From Thiohalocapsa halophila (lineage in GTDB: Bacteria > Pseudomonadota > Gammaproteobacteria > Chromatiales > Chromatiaceae): a DNA stretch of 64,000 nucleotides. The stretch lies in assembly GCF_016583825.1 (NCBI RefSeq), contig NZ_NRRV01000009.1, positions 46,599 through 110,598 on the forward strand, read 5' to 3'. The notes beneath the pieces are model-generated. The model worked only from the letters and a program-made list of their open reading frames with translations. It was not told the origin of the DNA and made no database searches. Positions 49,002-60,260 of the stretch are shown here, piece by piece (position 1 is the first letter of the stretch; each line of letters opens with the position of its first letter). The position numbers were made by a program, and so were the translations under genes.

Positions 49002-49493
49002 CTAGTGTTCTTCGGTTGCATCCGGGTGTGGCCCGGCGAGCGCGTGGCGGACCTGTTGTAGAAGCGCGCTCGATACGTAGAGGCCGTGGCGATCGACGAG
49101 CAGGTTGAGCTGCTCTAGCGCTGTTGGCTCGTCCAGATGCCCGAAACGCCGCGCGAGGACGAGAATGCCGACGGTACCAATGGGGCGCAGACCCATCTGG
49201 CCGGCCTTGCGCCTCGCGGCGCCGTCGTCAACGGCGACAAGATCTGTGCCGCGCTCCCGCGCGAGCACGAGAGTTTCCAGCTCGCCCCGATGCAGGCTTC
49301 CAAGGGCGCCCCGGACGAAGGCTTCACCCAGATCGGATAGTTGAGATTGTTCGACGAAGTCCGGCAGTTTCAGGCCCGTCTCGGCCAACACGGCCGGTGG
49401 AGCTAGGACATCGGAGAAGCATTGTTGCAGCAGCCCGAGCGAGTCGATCTTCGAGAGGAAGATCAACGGGCTGGCGTTGGTGACGATTTTCAC
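49002..49493 (-). CDS. DUF3368 PIN-like toxin
   Basis: 163 residues. IVTNASPLIFLSKIDSLGLL is the DUF3368 opening with the first acidic-site region. LHRGELETLVLARERGTDLV and AVDDGAARRKAGQMGL supply the conserved Glu and Asp residues, and PIGTVGILVLARRFGHL is the usual C-terminal strand-helix. These proteins are putative PIN-fold ribonuclease toxins. Its start overlaps the partner gene by 4 nt. Confidence 0.85.
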   Translation of the reverse strand: MKIVTNASPLIFLSKIDSLGLLQQCFSDVLAPPAVLAETGLKLPDFVEQSQLSDLGEAFVRGALGSLHRGELETLVLARERGTDLVAVDDGAARRKAGQMGLRPIGTVGILVLARRFGHLDEPTALEQLNLLVDRHGLYVSSALLQQVRHALAGPHPDATEEH

Positions 49494-49750
49494 GACCGGT
49501 GCCCGGCAAGCTCGTCAACGAGGCGCAGATCCTCACGGATGGTCTCGTCGTCGATGGCGAAGCCACTGCCGAAGTGCTCCTTCAACCGATAGTGGAACTC
49601 CTCGTACCCCAGACCGGCCAGGGCGGCCGCCGCGCCAAAGCTGATCTTGTGTGCATGGTAAAGGCTGGCGGCGAGGAAGAAGTCTCCAGCGCCGTCGCCC
49701 AGCGACTCGAGGACGGGAGCAAACTCGGGGTTGATGGTGGGTACGGACAT
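49490..49750 (-). CDS. UPF0175-like antitoxin
   Basis: 86 residues. FFLAASLYHAHKISFGAAAALAGLGYEEFHYRL resembles the UPF0175 helix-turn-helix core usually paired with DUF3368 toxins. The C-terminal DDETIREDLRLVDEL is acidic. It is upstream of the toxin with a 4-nt overlap, the usual antitoxin-first order. Confidence 0.78.
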   Translation of the reverse strand: MSVPTINPEFAPVLESLGDGAGDFFLAASLYHAHKISFGAAAALAGLGYEEFHYRLKEHFGSGFAIDDETIREDLRLVDELAGHRS

Positions 49751-49822
49751 GATCGGGTTCCGGTCTGGCTTTCCTGGAGAGGCGCACGATGTGCTGAGAA
49801 GGGTAAAGCAGAAGCCGTGCCA

Positions 49823-51337
<1,515 letters not shown>

Positions 51338-51394
51338 GCCGGGAGGATACTCGTCTACGCCTGGTCGCCGCAGAGTGCTTCTTCAGCTCTCGTT

Positions 51395-51410
51395 TGGCTT
51401 GGTGTCAGCT
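51395..51410 (+). promoter_or_regulatory. Candidate sigma-54 promoter, divergent from the CARF regulator
   Basis: TGGCTTGGTGTCAGCT has GG and GC separated by exactly 10 nt, as -24/-12 promoters require, but differs from the full consensus at several positions. It points right, away from the regulator, toward an IS4-like relic that starts 148 nt later, so any target gene is gone. Confidence 0.35.
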
Positions 51411-51557
51411 TACAGAACGACCACGGATGCCGCACCCCGTGGCTTCATCTCGACTGTCGCAATCACACCGGTGCGGCAGATTCCATTGGCGTCCGTGACC
51501 GCTGATTGGGACGAAGCGGTCGTTGGCCCTGAAAGGGCCAACGGCGGGATTCGATCG

Positions 51558-52544
51558 TAAGCAGTAGTCGCCGCCGTCGCCCCTCAGCGTGCGTTGTGGG
51601 CAAAAGGGGTCGGCGAAACGGGCAGAGCCGAATGGCGCTAAGTCAAGCGGAAAGCTCTCTGAATCATGCACTTGGCAGCCACCTTGCCGACTCAGCGCTG
51701 CTTCTTCGGATGGCCGTTGAGCCGCACCTCCTCACGCGCCTCGGCCCGCGGCTTGGTCAGCAAGGGGAACGACTTGGGCCGGCGCTTGCGCTGACGGGGC
51801 TCGATTCGCCCCGGTCTGAGGCCAACCCGCGGCTCGGCGATGACCAGCAGCAACCCGTGGATGACCACGCCGTCATGGCTGGCACCGGCGCGCGCATGCC
51901 AACTGATTCCATGTCGAGTGTCGTCTTGATGTTGCGCACGTTAAGCTCGACGTCCCGGCGGCGCCCATACAGGGCCTTGAGCATGCCCTTGGGGGTGTCC
52001 TTCGGGCAGAGGCAGGTGGTGACCAGGATCTTGCCCCCCGCTGGAGAGCTCGCGCACCGTCAAGGTGTCGGGCACCTCGGCGTACTCCTGCGGGCTCATC
52101 CAGTCCGGGCGCTTCGGCTTGGTCCAGACGCTGAGAGGGTCCTTGTTGCCGAGGGCCTTGATCATCACTCCGGCCGCCTTGGGCGCTGACTGGGTAGTCA
52201 GGCCATCCCGGCCTGACACAATCAGGGCTGAAAGCCCCGGCTACGCAGGGTGCGCCCCCGGCGGCTTGATTGTTAGTGCAAGCCGTAGGGTGGACAAGCG
52301 CCAGCGAAGTCCACCACGGGGCCGCCCGTAACCTGGTGGACTGCGCTTCGCTTGTCCACCCTACGCCCTGCGCAATAGCGTCTGCTCGTCGCCGCCTTTG
52401 CCCGGGCAGGCCCCCTCGGCCGCGTCGAGCAACGCGCCGCTGGCCAGACACAGCAAGACCACCAGGCGCATGACCGAGAAGCCCAAGCCCTCGCGTTGGC
52501 TCGCCGGCTGCGGATAGGCGGCTTGGCTCGCCTCGGTGTCGTGC
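51558..52544 (-). pseudogene. Decayed IS4-like transposase, copy 2
   Basis: Same element and orientation as copy 1. Read leftward: HDTEASQAAYPQPASQREGL, LVVLLCLASGALLDAA, KGGDEQTLLR; the GTAGGGTGGACAAGCG palindrome; then IKALGNKDPLSVWTKPKRP and SPQEYAEVPDTLTVREL. A frameshift follows, then MLKALYGRRRDVELNVRNIK with the IS4-type helix around the catalytic Glu, a deletion, and AEPRVGLRPGRIEPRQRKRR to NGHPKKQR. About 65 bases present in copy 1 near its non-coding end (after 47975) are missing here. It is not functional. Confidence 0.87.
52285..52364. repeat. GTAGGGTGGACAAGCG palindromic element inside IS4 copy 2
   Basis: GTAGGGTGGACAAGCG at the left and CGCTTGTCCACCCTAC at the right are exact reverse complements, with AAGTCCACC/GGTGGACT inside. 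A half copy sits at the equivalent place in IS4 copy 1 (48350-48379). It is a widespread type of dispersed intergenic palindrome in proteobacteria. Confidence 0.85.
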
Positions 52545-52553
52545 GTCGCAATC

Positions 52554-52997
52554 ATGGCTTTCGCAGCCGTGTTTGCCGGCTGGGGCTTATGGCACTTCAA
52601 CCGCTATCAGTCGCTGCTCGAAAATCTGGCCGCGCGCGGCGTGCAAGTTGAGGGTGTCGTTATCGAGAAGAGCCGGTCGTACCCGAGCGGGTCCAGCAGC
52701 GCCAGCCCGAGTTTCGTCATCGAGGTGGAGCACCGCTACGAGGGCCGGCCATACAGCAATCCCTATGCGGTGTCGCGATCACAATACGAGGCATTGGCTG
52801 TCAGCGACCGCGTTGGGGTGACCCTGTTGCCCGACGAGCCGGGCCTTGATCATAAGTCCGTCCAGAACCCAGCGTCGCCGATGGTTACGCTTCTGCCAAG
52901 CCCATCAAATCAGACACTTAGTCTGAAGCATCGGAGACCGGCGCAAGAAATGGTCGGAGTTATGATCAAGGCCACGAGCCGGGCATGGCGCAGCTGA
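52554..52997 (+). pseudogene. DUF3592-like membrane protein, 5' end lost to the IS4 relic
   Basis: The frame begins with FAAVFAGWGLWHFNRYQSLL, a membrane helix, then ARGVQVEGVVIEKSRSY and FVIEVEHRYEGRPYSNPYAV, which look like the DUF3592 beta domain. The sequence becomes IS4-like directly upstream (about 52544), so the natural N-terminus is missing. The C-terminal 50 residues look unrelated and suggest a further break. Function unknown. Confidence 0.6.
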
Positions 52998-53114
52998 CCG
53001 AAGTGGTCGACGGCGACGCGACGCATAGGGGCTTCATTGCGCTGGATCGGTAGCCCACCGGGCGCTGCTTACCGGGCGCTGCTTACCGGGCGGAGAAACG
53101 GCCGTTCATAATGG

Positions 53115-53492
53115 CTAGCGCTCCACGAGTCCCGCCCCGTCCAAAAGCTCCATAAGCGGTATGGACAGAAACAGGAGCCAGAGCAACGCCAGCACGGCGG
53201 CTTCCTTGACGAAATAGCCCTTGAAATAGTCGAAACCCGGTCTGCGCTCGTAGACATCCGGGCGGAAGGACCAGAAGGCGCCCGCCCGTGTCGGGCCGCC
53301 ATCGAGCATCGGCATGCGCCGGGTGATGACGCTAGTTCGATAGGCTGTGATCAGCCGCCCCGTCCACAGCGCCAGCGGCGCCGTAACCGCGGCCATTTTG
53401 GCGGCGTAGGCGGAATCAAAAGAGATCGACAATAGCAGGTATAGCCCGCCGCCGACCACCACTGCTAAAGCCAGATACTGTAGGTATCGCAT
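53115..53492 (-). CDS. Small membrane protein, unknown
   Basis: 125 residues with a likely signal anchor (YLALAVVVGGGLYLLLSISF), a second hydrophobic stretch (MAAVTAPLALWTGRLI) and a C-terminal helix (AAVLALLWLLFLSIPLMELL). Between them is SFRPDVYERRPGFDYFKGYF. I do not recognise the family. The frame is intact with good codon use. It stands alone in a decayed area. Confidence 0.6.
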   Translation of the reverse strand: MRYLQYLALAVVVGGGLYLLLSISFDSAYAAKMAAVTAPLALWTGRLITAYRTSVITRRMPMLDGGPTRAGAFWSFRPDVYERRPGFDYFKGYFVKEAAVLALLWLLFLSIPLMELLDGAGLVER

Positions 53493-53600
53493 GTCTGCCC
53501 CTATGCCCCGGTGACGGGCGATACGCCTCCCGAAACCCTATTTGCGTGCTTGATTGCGTCTCTCGGCGTTCATTTGCGGACTCCATCCGGCCCGCAAGCC

Positions 53601-53774
53601 CGCAACGTCAAACGCCCTGATACCCCGATACCACCCCAGGAACCGCGCGATGCCGTCCTCGACCAATGCATCCGGCTTGTATTCCTGCCGCTCCACCAGG
53701 TCGGTGGCGTCGGCTTGGGTGTCGGGCACGTCGCCGGGCTGCAGCGGCAGCAGGCTCTTTCGTCGTCCCGGGCA
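53601..53774 (-). pseudogene. C-terminal fragment of a nucleotide-sugar epimerase
   Basis: Read leftward, SLLPLQPGDVPDTQADATDL is followed by YKPDALVEDGIARFLGWYRG. This is the well-conserved ending of NAD-dependent UDP-glucuronate/dTDP-glucose epimerases (MQPGDVPxTxAD...YxPxTxxxxGIxxFVxWYR). The preceding 270 or so residues are absent. It is a relic of a polysaccharide gene between the island and corC. Confidence 0.72.
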
Positions 53775-53828
53775 CGGGCTCTTAGCCCGCCGGGAGCGCC
53801 TTGGGGCCTGGCTTGGGTTATGGGGATG

Positions 53829-54722
53829 TCATTCGGCTGCGGTGGCCGGTGGGCGCACCGTCAGCAAATGCACCCGCCGGCTGTCGGCGCGCATGACGGT
53901 GAAGCGGAAGCCTTCGATCTCCGTGCGCTCGCCGCGGGTGGGGAGGCGGCCGAAGGCGTTGGTGACCAGCCCGCCGATGGTGTCGAACTCGCCGGGGTCG
54001 AGGCCACTATCGAAATAGTCGTTGAAGTCCTCGACATTGGTGCGGGCCTTGACGGTGTATTCGCCTTTGCCGCGCTTGAAGATGAAGGCGCCCTCGTCGT
54101 GGTCGTGCTCGTCTTCGATGTCGCCGACGATCTGCTCCAGCACGTCCTCGATGGTGACGAGCCCGGCGGCGCTGCCGTATTCGTCGACGACGATGGCCAT
54201 GTGGTTGCGGCTGGAGCGGAACTCCTTGAGCAGGACGTTGAGCCGCTTGCTCTCGGGTACGAAGACGGCGCCGCGCAGGTGGTCGCGGATGTTGAAGGCG
54301 CCCTGCCGGCGGCTCTCGGTGCAGTAGGCGAGCAGGTCCTTGGCGAGCAGGATGCCGATGACCTCGCCCTTGTCTTCGCCGGTGACCGGGAAGCGCGAGT
54401 GGGCGGAGTCCACGGCGATCTCGAGGATGCGCTCCAGCGGGTCGTCGCGGCGGACGCTGACCATTTCCGCCCGCGGGATCATGATGTCGCCGACCCGCAG
54501 ATCGGCCACCTGCATGACGCCCTCGATCATGCCGAGGCCGTCGCGGTCCAGCAGGCCCGTGCGCTCGGCGTCTTGCAGGATGTCGATGAGTGCGGCCCGA
54601 TCCTTGGGCTCCCGGCCCAACAGGCGGCAGACCCGCTTGCGCCAGGGGATGCGCTGGGGAATGGGCTGGGGTGTGGCTTGGGAGTTGGGCTGCGCGTCGT
54701 TACGCGCTCGATCGGTGGTCAT
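53829..54722 (-). CDS. corC: CorC/HlyC-family protein with CBS pair
   Basis: 297 residues; soluble YbeX/CorC form without membrane domain. MIEGVMQVADLRVGDIMIPR opens the first CBS domain; SRFPVTGEDKGEVIGILLAK, MAIVVDEYGSAAGLVTIEDV and LEQIVGDIEDEHD follow, then the CorC_HlyC C-terminal domain (YTVKARTNVEDFNDYFDSGL, TIGGLVTNAFGRLP). Linked to magnesium/cobalt efflux and, as YbeX, to ribosome metabolism. Its start overlaps ybeY by 23 nt. Fourth in miaB-ybeZ-ybeY-corC; no lnt gene follows. Confidence 0.95.
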   Translation of the reverse strand: MTTDRARNDAQPNSQATPQPIPQRIPWRKRVCRLLGREPKDRAALIDILQDAERTGLLDRDGLGMIEGVMQVADLRVGDIMIPRAEMVSVRRDDPLERILEIAVDSAHSRFPVTGEDKGEVIGILLAKDLLAYCTESRRQGAFNIRDHLRGAVFVPESKRLNVLLKEFRSSRNHMAIVVDEYGSAAGLVTIEDVLEQIVGDIEDEHDHDEGAFIFKRGKGEYTVKARTNVEDFNDYFDSGLDPGEFDTIGGLVTNAFGRLPTRGERTEIEGFRFTVMRADSRRVHLLTVRPPATAAE

Positions 54723-55292
54723 CAGGGTCCTCGGGGACCTCGTAAGGTGTGGGAAATCCTAACCCGCGCAGAATGGCGCTTTCCAGGGCTTCCATTCGGG
54801 CGGCCTCGGCCGGGTCGATGTGATCGTATCCGAGCAGGTGCAAGGTGCCGTGGACGATCAGATGCGCCGTGTGGGCGCTGAGCGTCTTGCCCTGGTCGGC
54901 CGCCTCCCGGCGCAGCACCGGGGCGCAGATCACCAGGTCGCCCAGCTCCGCGTCCAAGTCCTCGCCCAATGCTTCCAACGCCTCTGGGGGCAGGCCGGAT
55001 GGTGGCTCGAAGGGAAAGGACAGGACATTGGTGGGGCCGGACTTGCCGCGATAGGTCTCGTTGAGCCGCGCGCCTTCGTCGGTGTCGACGACGCGCAGCG
55101 TCAGTGCGGCCCTGGCACGCGGCTCGGCCGAGCCCGCGATCAAGGCGGCGCTCACCCAGGACGCGAGCCGCTCATCGCCGGGGAGGTCCGGCGCGTCGCA
55201 GGCACGCTGGACGCCGAGCAGGACTTCGGGCGCCGGCGATAGGGATGACGGAGGCTCCCCGTCCGCGGCAGCCGGGGGCTGGGTGGTGCTGC

Positions 55293-55296
<4 letters not shown>
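54700..55296 (-). CDS. ybeY: Endoribonuclease YbeY
   Basis: 198 residues, with a longer N-terminus than the usual 155. A zinc-dependent RNase for 16S rRNA 3'-end maturation and quality control. The metal motif is HLIVHGTLHLLGYDH (H-x3-H-x5-H). LNETYRGKSGPTNVLSFPFE and LGDLVICAPVLRREA are the other conserved parts. It overlaps the end of ybeZ by 4 nt and the start of corC by 23 nt. Confidence 0.96.
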
Positions 55297-56405
<1,109 letters not shown>

Positions 56406-57765
56406 CCGCTGGCGCGTAGGCCGTCGCTGCCGCAGGGCTTGGGTCGGTCAGCTCGCCGCGCAGGGAATTGGGCAGGATCTCGGTGATCCGCAGGTCAACG
56501 AAGGTGCTGACCAAGCTGTCGGGGCCGGCGAAGTTCACCACCCGGTTGTTCTCGGTGCGGCCGGCGAGCTGGCACGGGTCCCTGCGCGAGGGGCCTTCCA
56601 CCAGCACCCGGTGTATCTGCCCCAGCATACGCCGGCCGATGGCCTGGGCCTGATGGTTGATCTGCTGCTGCAGCCGCGCCAAGCGTGCCTGCTTGACGGC
56701 GTGGGGCACGTCGTCCGCCAGCGCCGCAGCGGGCGTGCCCGGGCGCTGACTGTAGATGAAGCTGAAGGACTGATCGAAGCCGATGTCGGTGACCAGCTCC
56801 ATGGTGGCGTCGAAGTCGGCCTCGGTCTCGCCGGGGAAGCCGACGATGAAGTCCGACGACACGCTGATGCCGGGGCGTGCGCGCCTCAGTCGGCGGATCT
56901 TCTCCTTGTATTCCAGTGCCGTGTGGCCGCGCTTCATCTGCGCCAGGATGCGGTCCGAGCCGCTTTGCACCGGCAGGTGCAGGAAGCTCGCCAGCTCCGG
57001 GACCTCGGCGTAGGCCTCAATGAGGCTGTCCGAGAGCTCCATGGGGTGCGAGGTGGTGAAGCGAATACGCTCGATGCCGTCCACGGCGGCCACGTAGCGG
57101 ATCAGCAGCGCCAGGTCGGCGATCTCGCCGTCGTGCATGGGGCCGCGGTAGGCGTTGACGTTCTGCCCGAGCAGATTGACCTCGCGCACGCCCTGCTCGG
57201 CGAGGCTCGCGACCTCGGCGATGACGTCATCGAAGGGCCTGCTGATCTCCTCGCCGCGGGTGTAAGGCACGACGCAGAAGGTGCAGTACTTGGAGCAGCC
57301 CTCCATCACGGAGACGTAGGCCTTGGGGCCCTCAGCGCGGGGCTCCGGTAGGCGGTCGAATTTTTCGATCTCCGGGAAGGAGACATCGATCTGCGGGGCG
57401 CGCTCGGCGAGCAGGCTGTCGAGCATCTCCGGCAGCCGGTGCAGGGTCTGCGGGCCGAACACCAGGTCGACAAAGGGCGCTCGTGCGCGGATGGCCTCGC
57501 CCTCCTGGCTCGCGACACAGCCGCCGACGCCAATGACCAGCTCCGGGCGCCGCGCCTTCCACGGCCGCCAGCGCCCGAGCTGCGAGAAGACCTTTTCCTG
57601 CGCCTTCTCGCGGATGGAGCAGGTGTTGAGCAGCAGGATGTCCGCCGCCTCCGGGCGGTCCGTCAGCTCCGCGCCATGGGACACTCGCAGCACGTCCGCG
57701 ATACGCGCGGAGTCGTACTCGTTCATCTGGCAGCCGTGGGTCTGGATGTAGAGCTTGCGTGTCAT

Positions 57766-58232
57766 GCGTTGAAGAAGATGGCGGCGGCAGGTCGTCACTC
57801 AACCGAGACCGGGTATTTGAGCCACGAAGAGCACGAAAGGGCCCAGTAGGATATACAAGTCTGCGCCGTCATCACCGGATGCTCGAGACCTCGGCGACGC
57901 TTGCCTCCAAGTCCCTGTCTTGCTTCGTGGTCTTTCTTCGTGGGCTGGTCTTTACTCGGCGCAAAGGTGCGACCGCTGGCCGACGCAGCGAAAGGGCTGC
58001 CCGCTAGGGTGCAGATCACCCAAGAAGCCCGCCAGTCTGGGAATGCCGTCCTGTTGTGTCAAGCACTTGAGGTTACATCGCCACGCCCGATGGGTTTGCC
58101 GCCGGATGCTCCGATCATCACGCCGACCCGCGCCTTGCCGCTGTGGGAGCGGCATCCCTGCCGCGACCGGGCCGCGACCGGCGCGCCCATCGCTGCAAGC
58201 ATGACCCCTCGGCACTGCGCCTGCGGCCGTCA
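57766..58232. other. Intergenic region with a dispersed inverted repeat
   Basis: About 470 bases without a gene. GAGCCACGAAGAGCACGAAA (57819-57838) faces CTTCGTGGTC and TTCTTCGTGGGCT (57924-57946), an inverted repeat of the common CCACGAAG type. The rest is unremarkable. Confidence 0.55.
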
Positions 58233-59279
58233 TCAGCGTTTGCCCTGCAGCAGGGATTCGGGATGACGCTCCAGGTAGTCCGCGAGGCTGCGCAGGGAGC
58301 GCGCGGCACGCGTGGCCTCCTTCAGCAGCTCCGAGAGCTCGTAGCGGGTCGCCGAGCCCTCGCCGGCGAAGTCGGCGAGGGCGCCCATGGCCGCCTCGGC
58401 CTCGCCGAGGGCGCCGGTGGCGGCGTTGGCGATGGGATCGATGCGCGTCTCCAGGTTACGGGTCAAGCCGGAGATGTCGTTGCTGACGTCGTCCAAGCGC
58501 TGCTCGATGCGGGTCGCGAGCGGGCCCACGCGGGCCTCGAGCGTGGTGGCCAGCTCGCCGTAGGCCGCCAGCGTCTTGTCGGCACGCTGAAGCAACGGCC
58601 GCAGCTCCGTGTTCAGCTCCGTGAGCGCCGTGCGGGTGCCGTCGAGGGTGTCGTCCAGATTCTCCAGCGACGAATGCAACGCCGGCGAGCGTAACAGCTC
58701 CTCTAAGGCTTGCAGCGTGCCCGTGGCGGCGCCCACCAGGCTGCCGAGGTCGATGGTCTGGAGCATCTCTTCCACCTGATCCCGGGTGGCCGGTGTCGGC
58801 GGCACCTGCACCGGGCCCCGGGTCTCCTGAGGGGCGGTCAGCGGCGGTGCGCTCGGCTCCAGCCCCAGGGTGATGACGTACTGGCCGGTGACGAAGCTCA
58901 CGGACTCCAGCTTGGCGCGCAGGCCATGCTCGGCCACTAGCTCCCGCAGCAGGGATTTCAGATCCCGCTCGTCCTCGCCGGAGGACTCCAGGATATGCAT
59001 TTGCTTGGGCCAGATCTCGTAGTGCACGGGAATGCGAAAGCGCCCTCGGCCGGACTCGTAGTCCACGCCGATACTGGTCACCTGGCCGACAGGCACGCCC
59101 TGGAAGAGGACCTGGCTGCCGACGTTCAGCCCCTGCACCGTCGTGGTGAAGTAGGTGACCATGGGCACGCGCTCGCGCATCCAGGCGCCGCTGCTGAACA
59201 CCAGGATGGCCACCACCACCAGCACCAGGGCGCCGAGCACGAAGCCGCCGATGACGGTTGGGTTCGCTTGCTTGCTCAT
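58233..59279 (-). CDS. MCE/MlaD-family lipid transport protein
   Basis: 348 residues from the ATG at 59279. One N-terminal helix (VIGGFVLGALVLVVVAILVF) anchors it in the inner membrane. The MCE domain is YFTTTVQGLNVGSQVLFQGV followed by PVGQVTSIGVDY. A second region QYVITLGLEPSAPPL resembles PqiB/MlaD-type continuations. Residues 200-340 are long amphipathic helices with regular Leu/Thr spacing (TRTALTELNTELRPLLQRAD). It probably carries phospholipid between membranes with the ABC proteins encoded just upstream. No PqiC-like lipoprotein or MlaC gene follows. Confidence 0.9.
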   Translation of the reverse strand: MSKQANPTVIGGFVLGALVLVVVAILVFSSGAWMRERVPMVTYFTTTVQGLNVGSQVLFQGVPVGQVTSIGVDYESGRGRFRIPVHYEIWPKQMHILESSGEDERDLKSLLRELVAEHGLRAKLESVSFVTGQYVITLGLEPSAPPLTAPQETRGPVQVPPTPATRDQVEEMLQTIDLGSLVGAATGTLQALEELLRSPALHSSLENLDDTLDGTRTALTELNTELRPLLQRADKTLAAYGELATTLEARVGPLATRIEQRLDDVSNDISGLTRNLETRIDPIANAATGALGEAEAAMGALADFAGEGSATRYELSELLKEATRAARSLRSLADYLERHPESLLQGKR

Positions 59280-59459
59280 CTGCGCGCGCCTGCTGCGCGG
59301 TGGGGGTGCCAGGCAAGCGTGGGGGAGCATTGGGGATAGGGCGCCGACAGAGCCGGGGGCTCAGGGCCGAGGGCTGAGGGCTGAGGACGGCGTAGCCCGG
59401 GCAGCCGGGAGCGCGCAGCGGGGTGTGCGTCCTGCTGCGGGCTGTCTTTGCGGGCGTTG

Positions 59460-60260
59460 CTACGCGGCGGCATCTTGGTCGGCCTCGCCGCGGGTCAAAA
59501 AGGCCCGCACCTGCGCGACTGGGCTGTGATCGCGCAGCTCGTGCGGGTTGCCGGTGGCAAGCATGGTCTTGGTCTCGGCATCCAGAAAAACCGCATCGTC
59601 GGCGATGGTAAAAATGCTGTCCAGCTCGTGGGAGATGACCACCATGGTGGTCCCGAGGCTTTCGCGCAGCTCCAGGATCAGCTCGTCCAGCCGGCGGGCG
59701 GAGAGCGGGTCCAGCCCCGCGGAGGGCTCGTCGAAGAATAGGACCTCCGGGTCCAGGGCCATGGCCCGGGCCACGCCCACGCGCTTGCGCATGCCGCCGC
59801 TGATCTCCGACGGGTAATGGTCGCCGAAGCCGGCGAGACCCACCAGGGCGAGCTTGTACTCGGCGATGGCGCGCATCTGCTCCGGCGCCAGCTTCGTGTA
59901 TTGCTCCAGGGGCAGGCAGATGTTCTCTTCCAAGGTCATGGAGCTCCAGAGTGCACCGCTTTGATACATGACGCCGTTGCGGCGCATCAGGGCGCTGCGC
60001 CGCGCCGCCGGCAGCTCCCACAGGCTCTCGCCGCCGAGCAGCACCCGCCCCGACCAGGGCGCGAGCAGCCCGGTGAGGCAGCGCATCACCGTGCTCTTGC
60101 CGCAGCCGCTGCCGCCCATGATGACGAAGACGTCGCCGCGGCGGATGTCGAAGGTCAGATCCTGCTGCACCAGGGTCTCGCCATAGCCGAGCGTGATCCC
60201 CTCCACGCGGATATGCGCCGGTGCCGAGCCCGTGCCCGCATTGCCGTCGGGGGCGCTCAC
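59460..60260 (-). CDS. ABC transporter ATP-binding protein, MlaF type
   Basis: 266 residues from a GTG at 60260 that overlaps the permease stop by 4 nt. Walker A IMGGSGCGKSTVMRCL, Q-loop MYQSGALWSSMTLEEN, signature EISGGMRKRVGVARA and Walker B EVLFFDEPSAGLDP are all intact. The SGALWSSMTLEEN and GGMRKR patterns are typical of the MlaF/Ttg2A group. It powers the MCE system with the STAS-permease and MCE protein. The next gene begins 180 nt further. Confidence 0.93.
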   Translation of the reverse strand: MSAPDGNAGTGSAPAHIRVEGITLGYGETLVQQDLTFDIRRGDVFVIMGGSGCGKSTVMRCLTGLLAPWSGRVLLGGESLWELPAARRSALMRRNGVMYQSGALWSSMTLEENICLPLEQYTKLAPEQMRAIAEYKLALVGLAGFGDHYPSEISGGMRKRVGVARAMALDPEVLFFDEPSAGLDPLSARRLDELILELRESLGTTMVVISHELDSIFTIADDAVFLDAETKTMLATGNPHELRDHSPVAQVRAFLTRGEADQDAAA

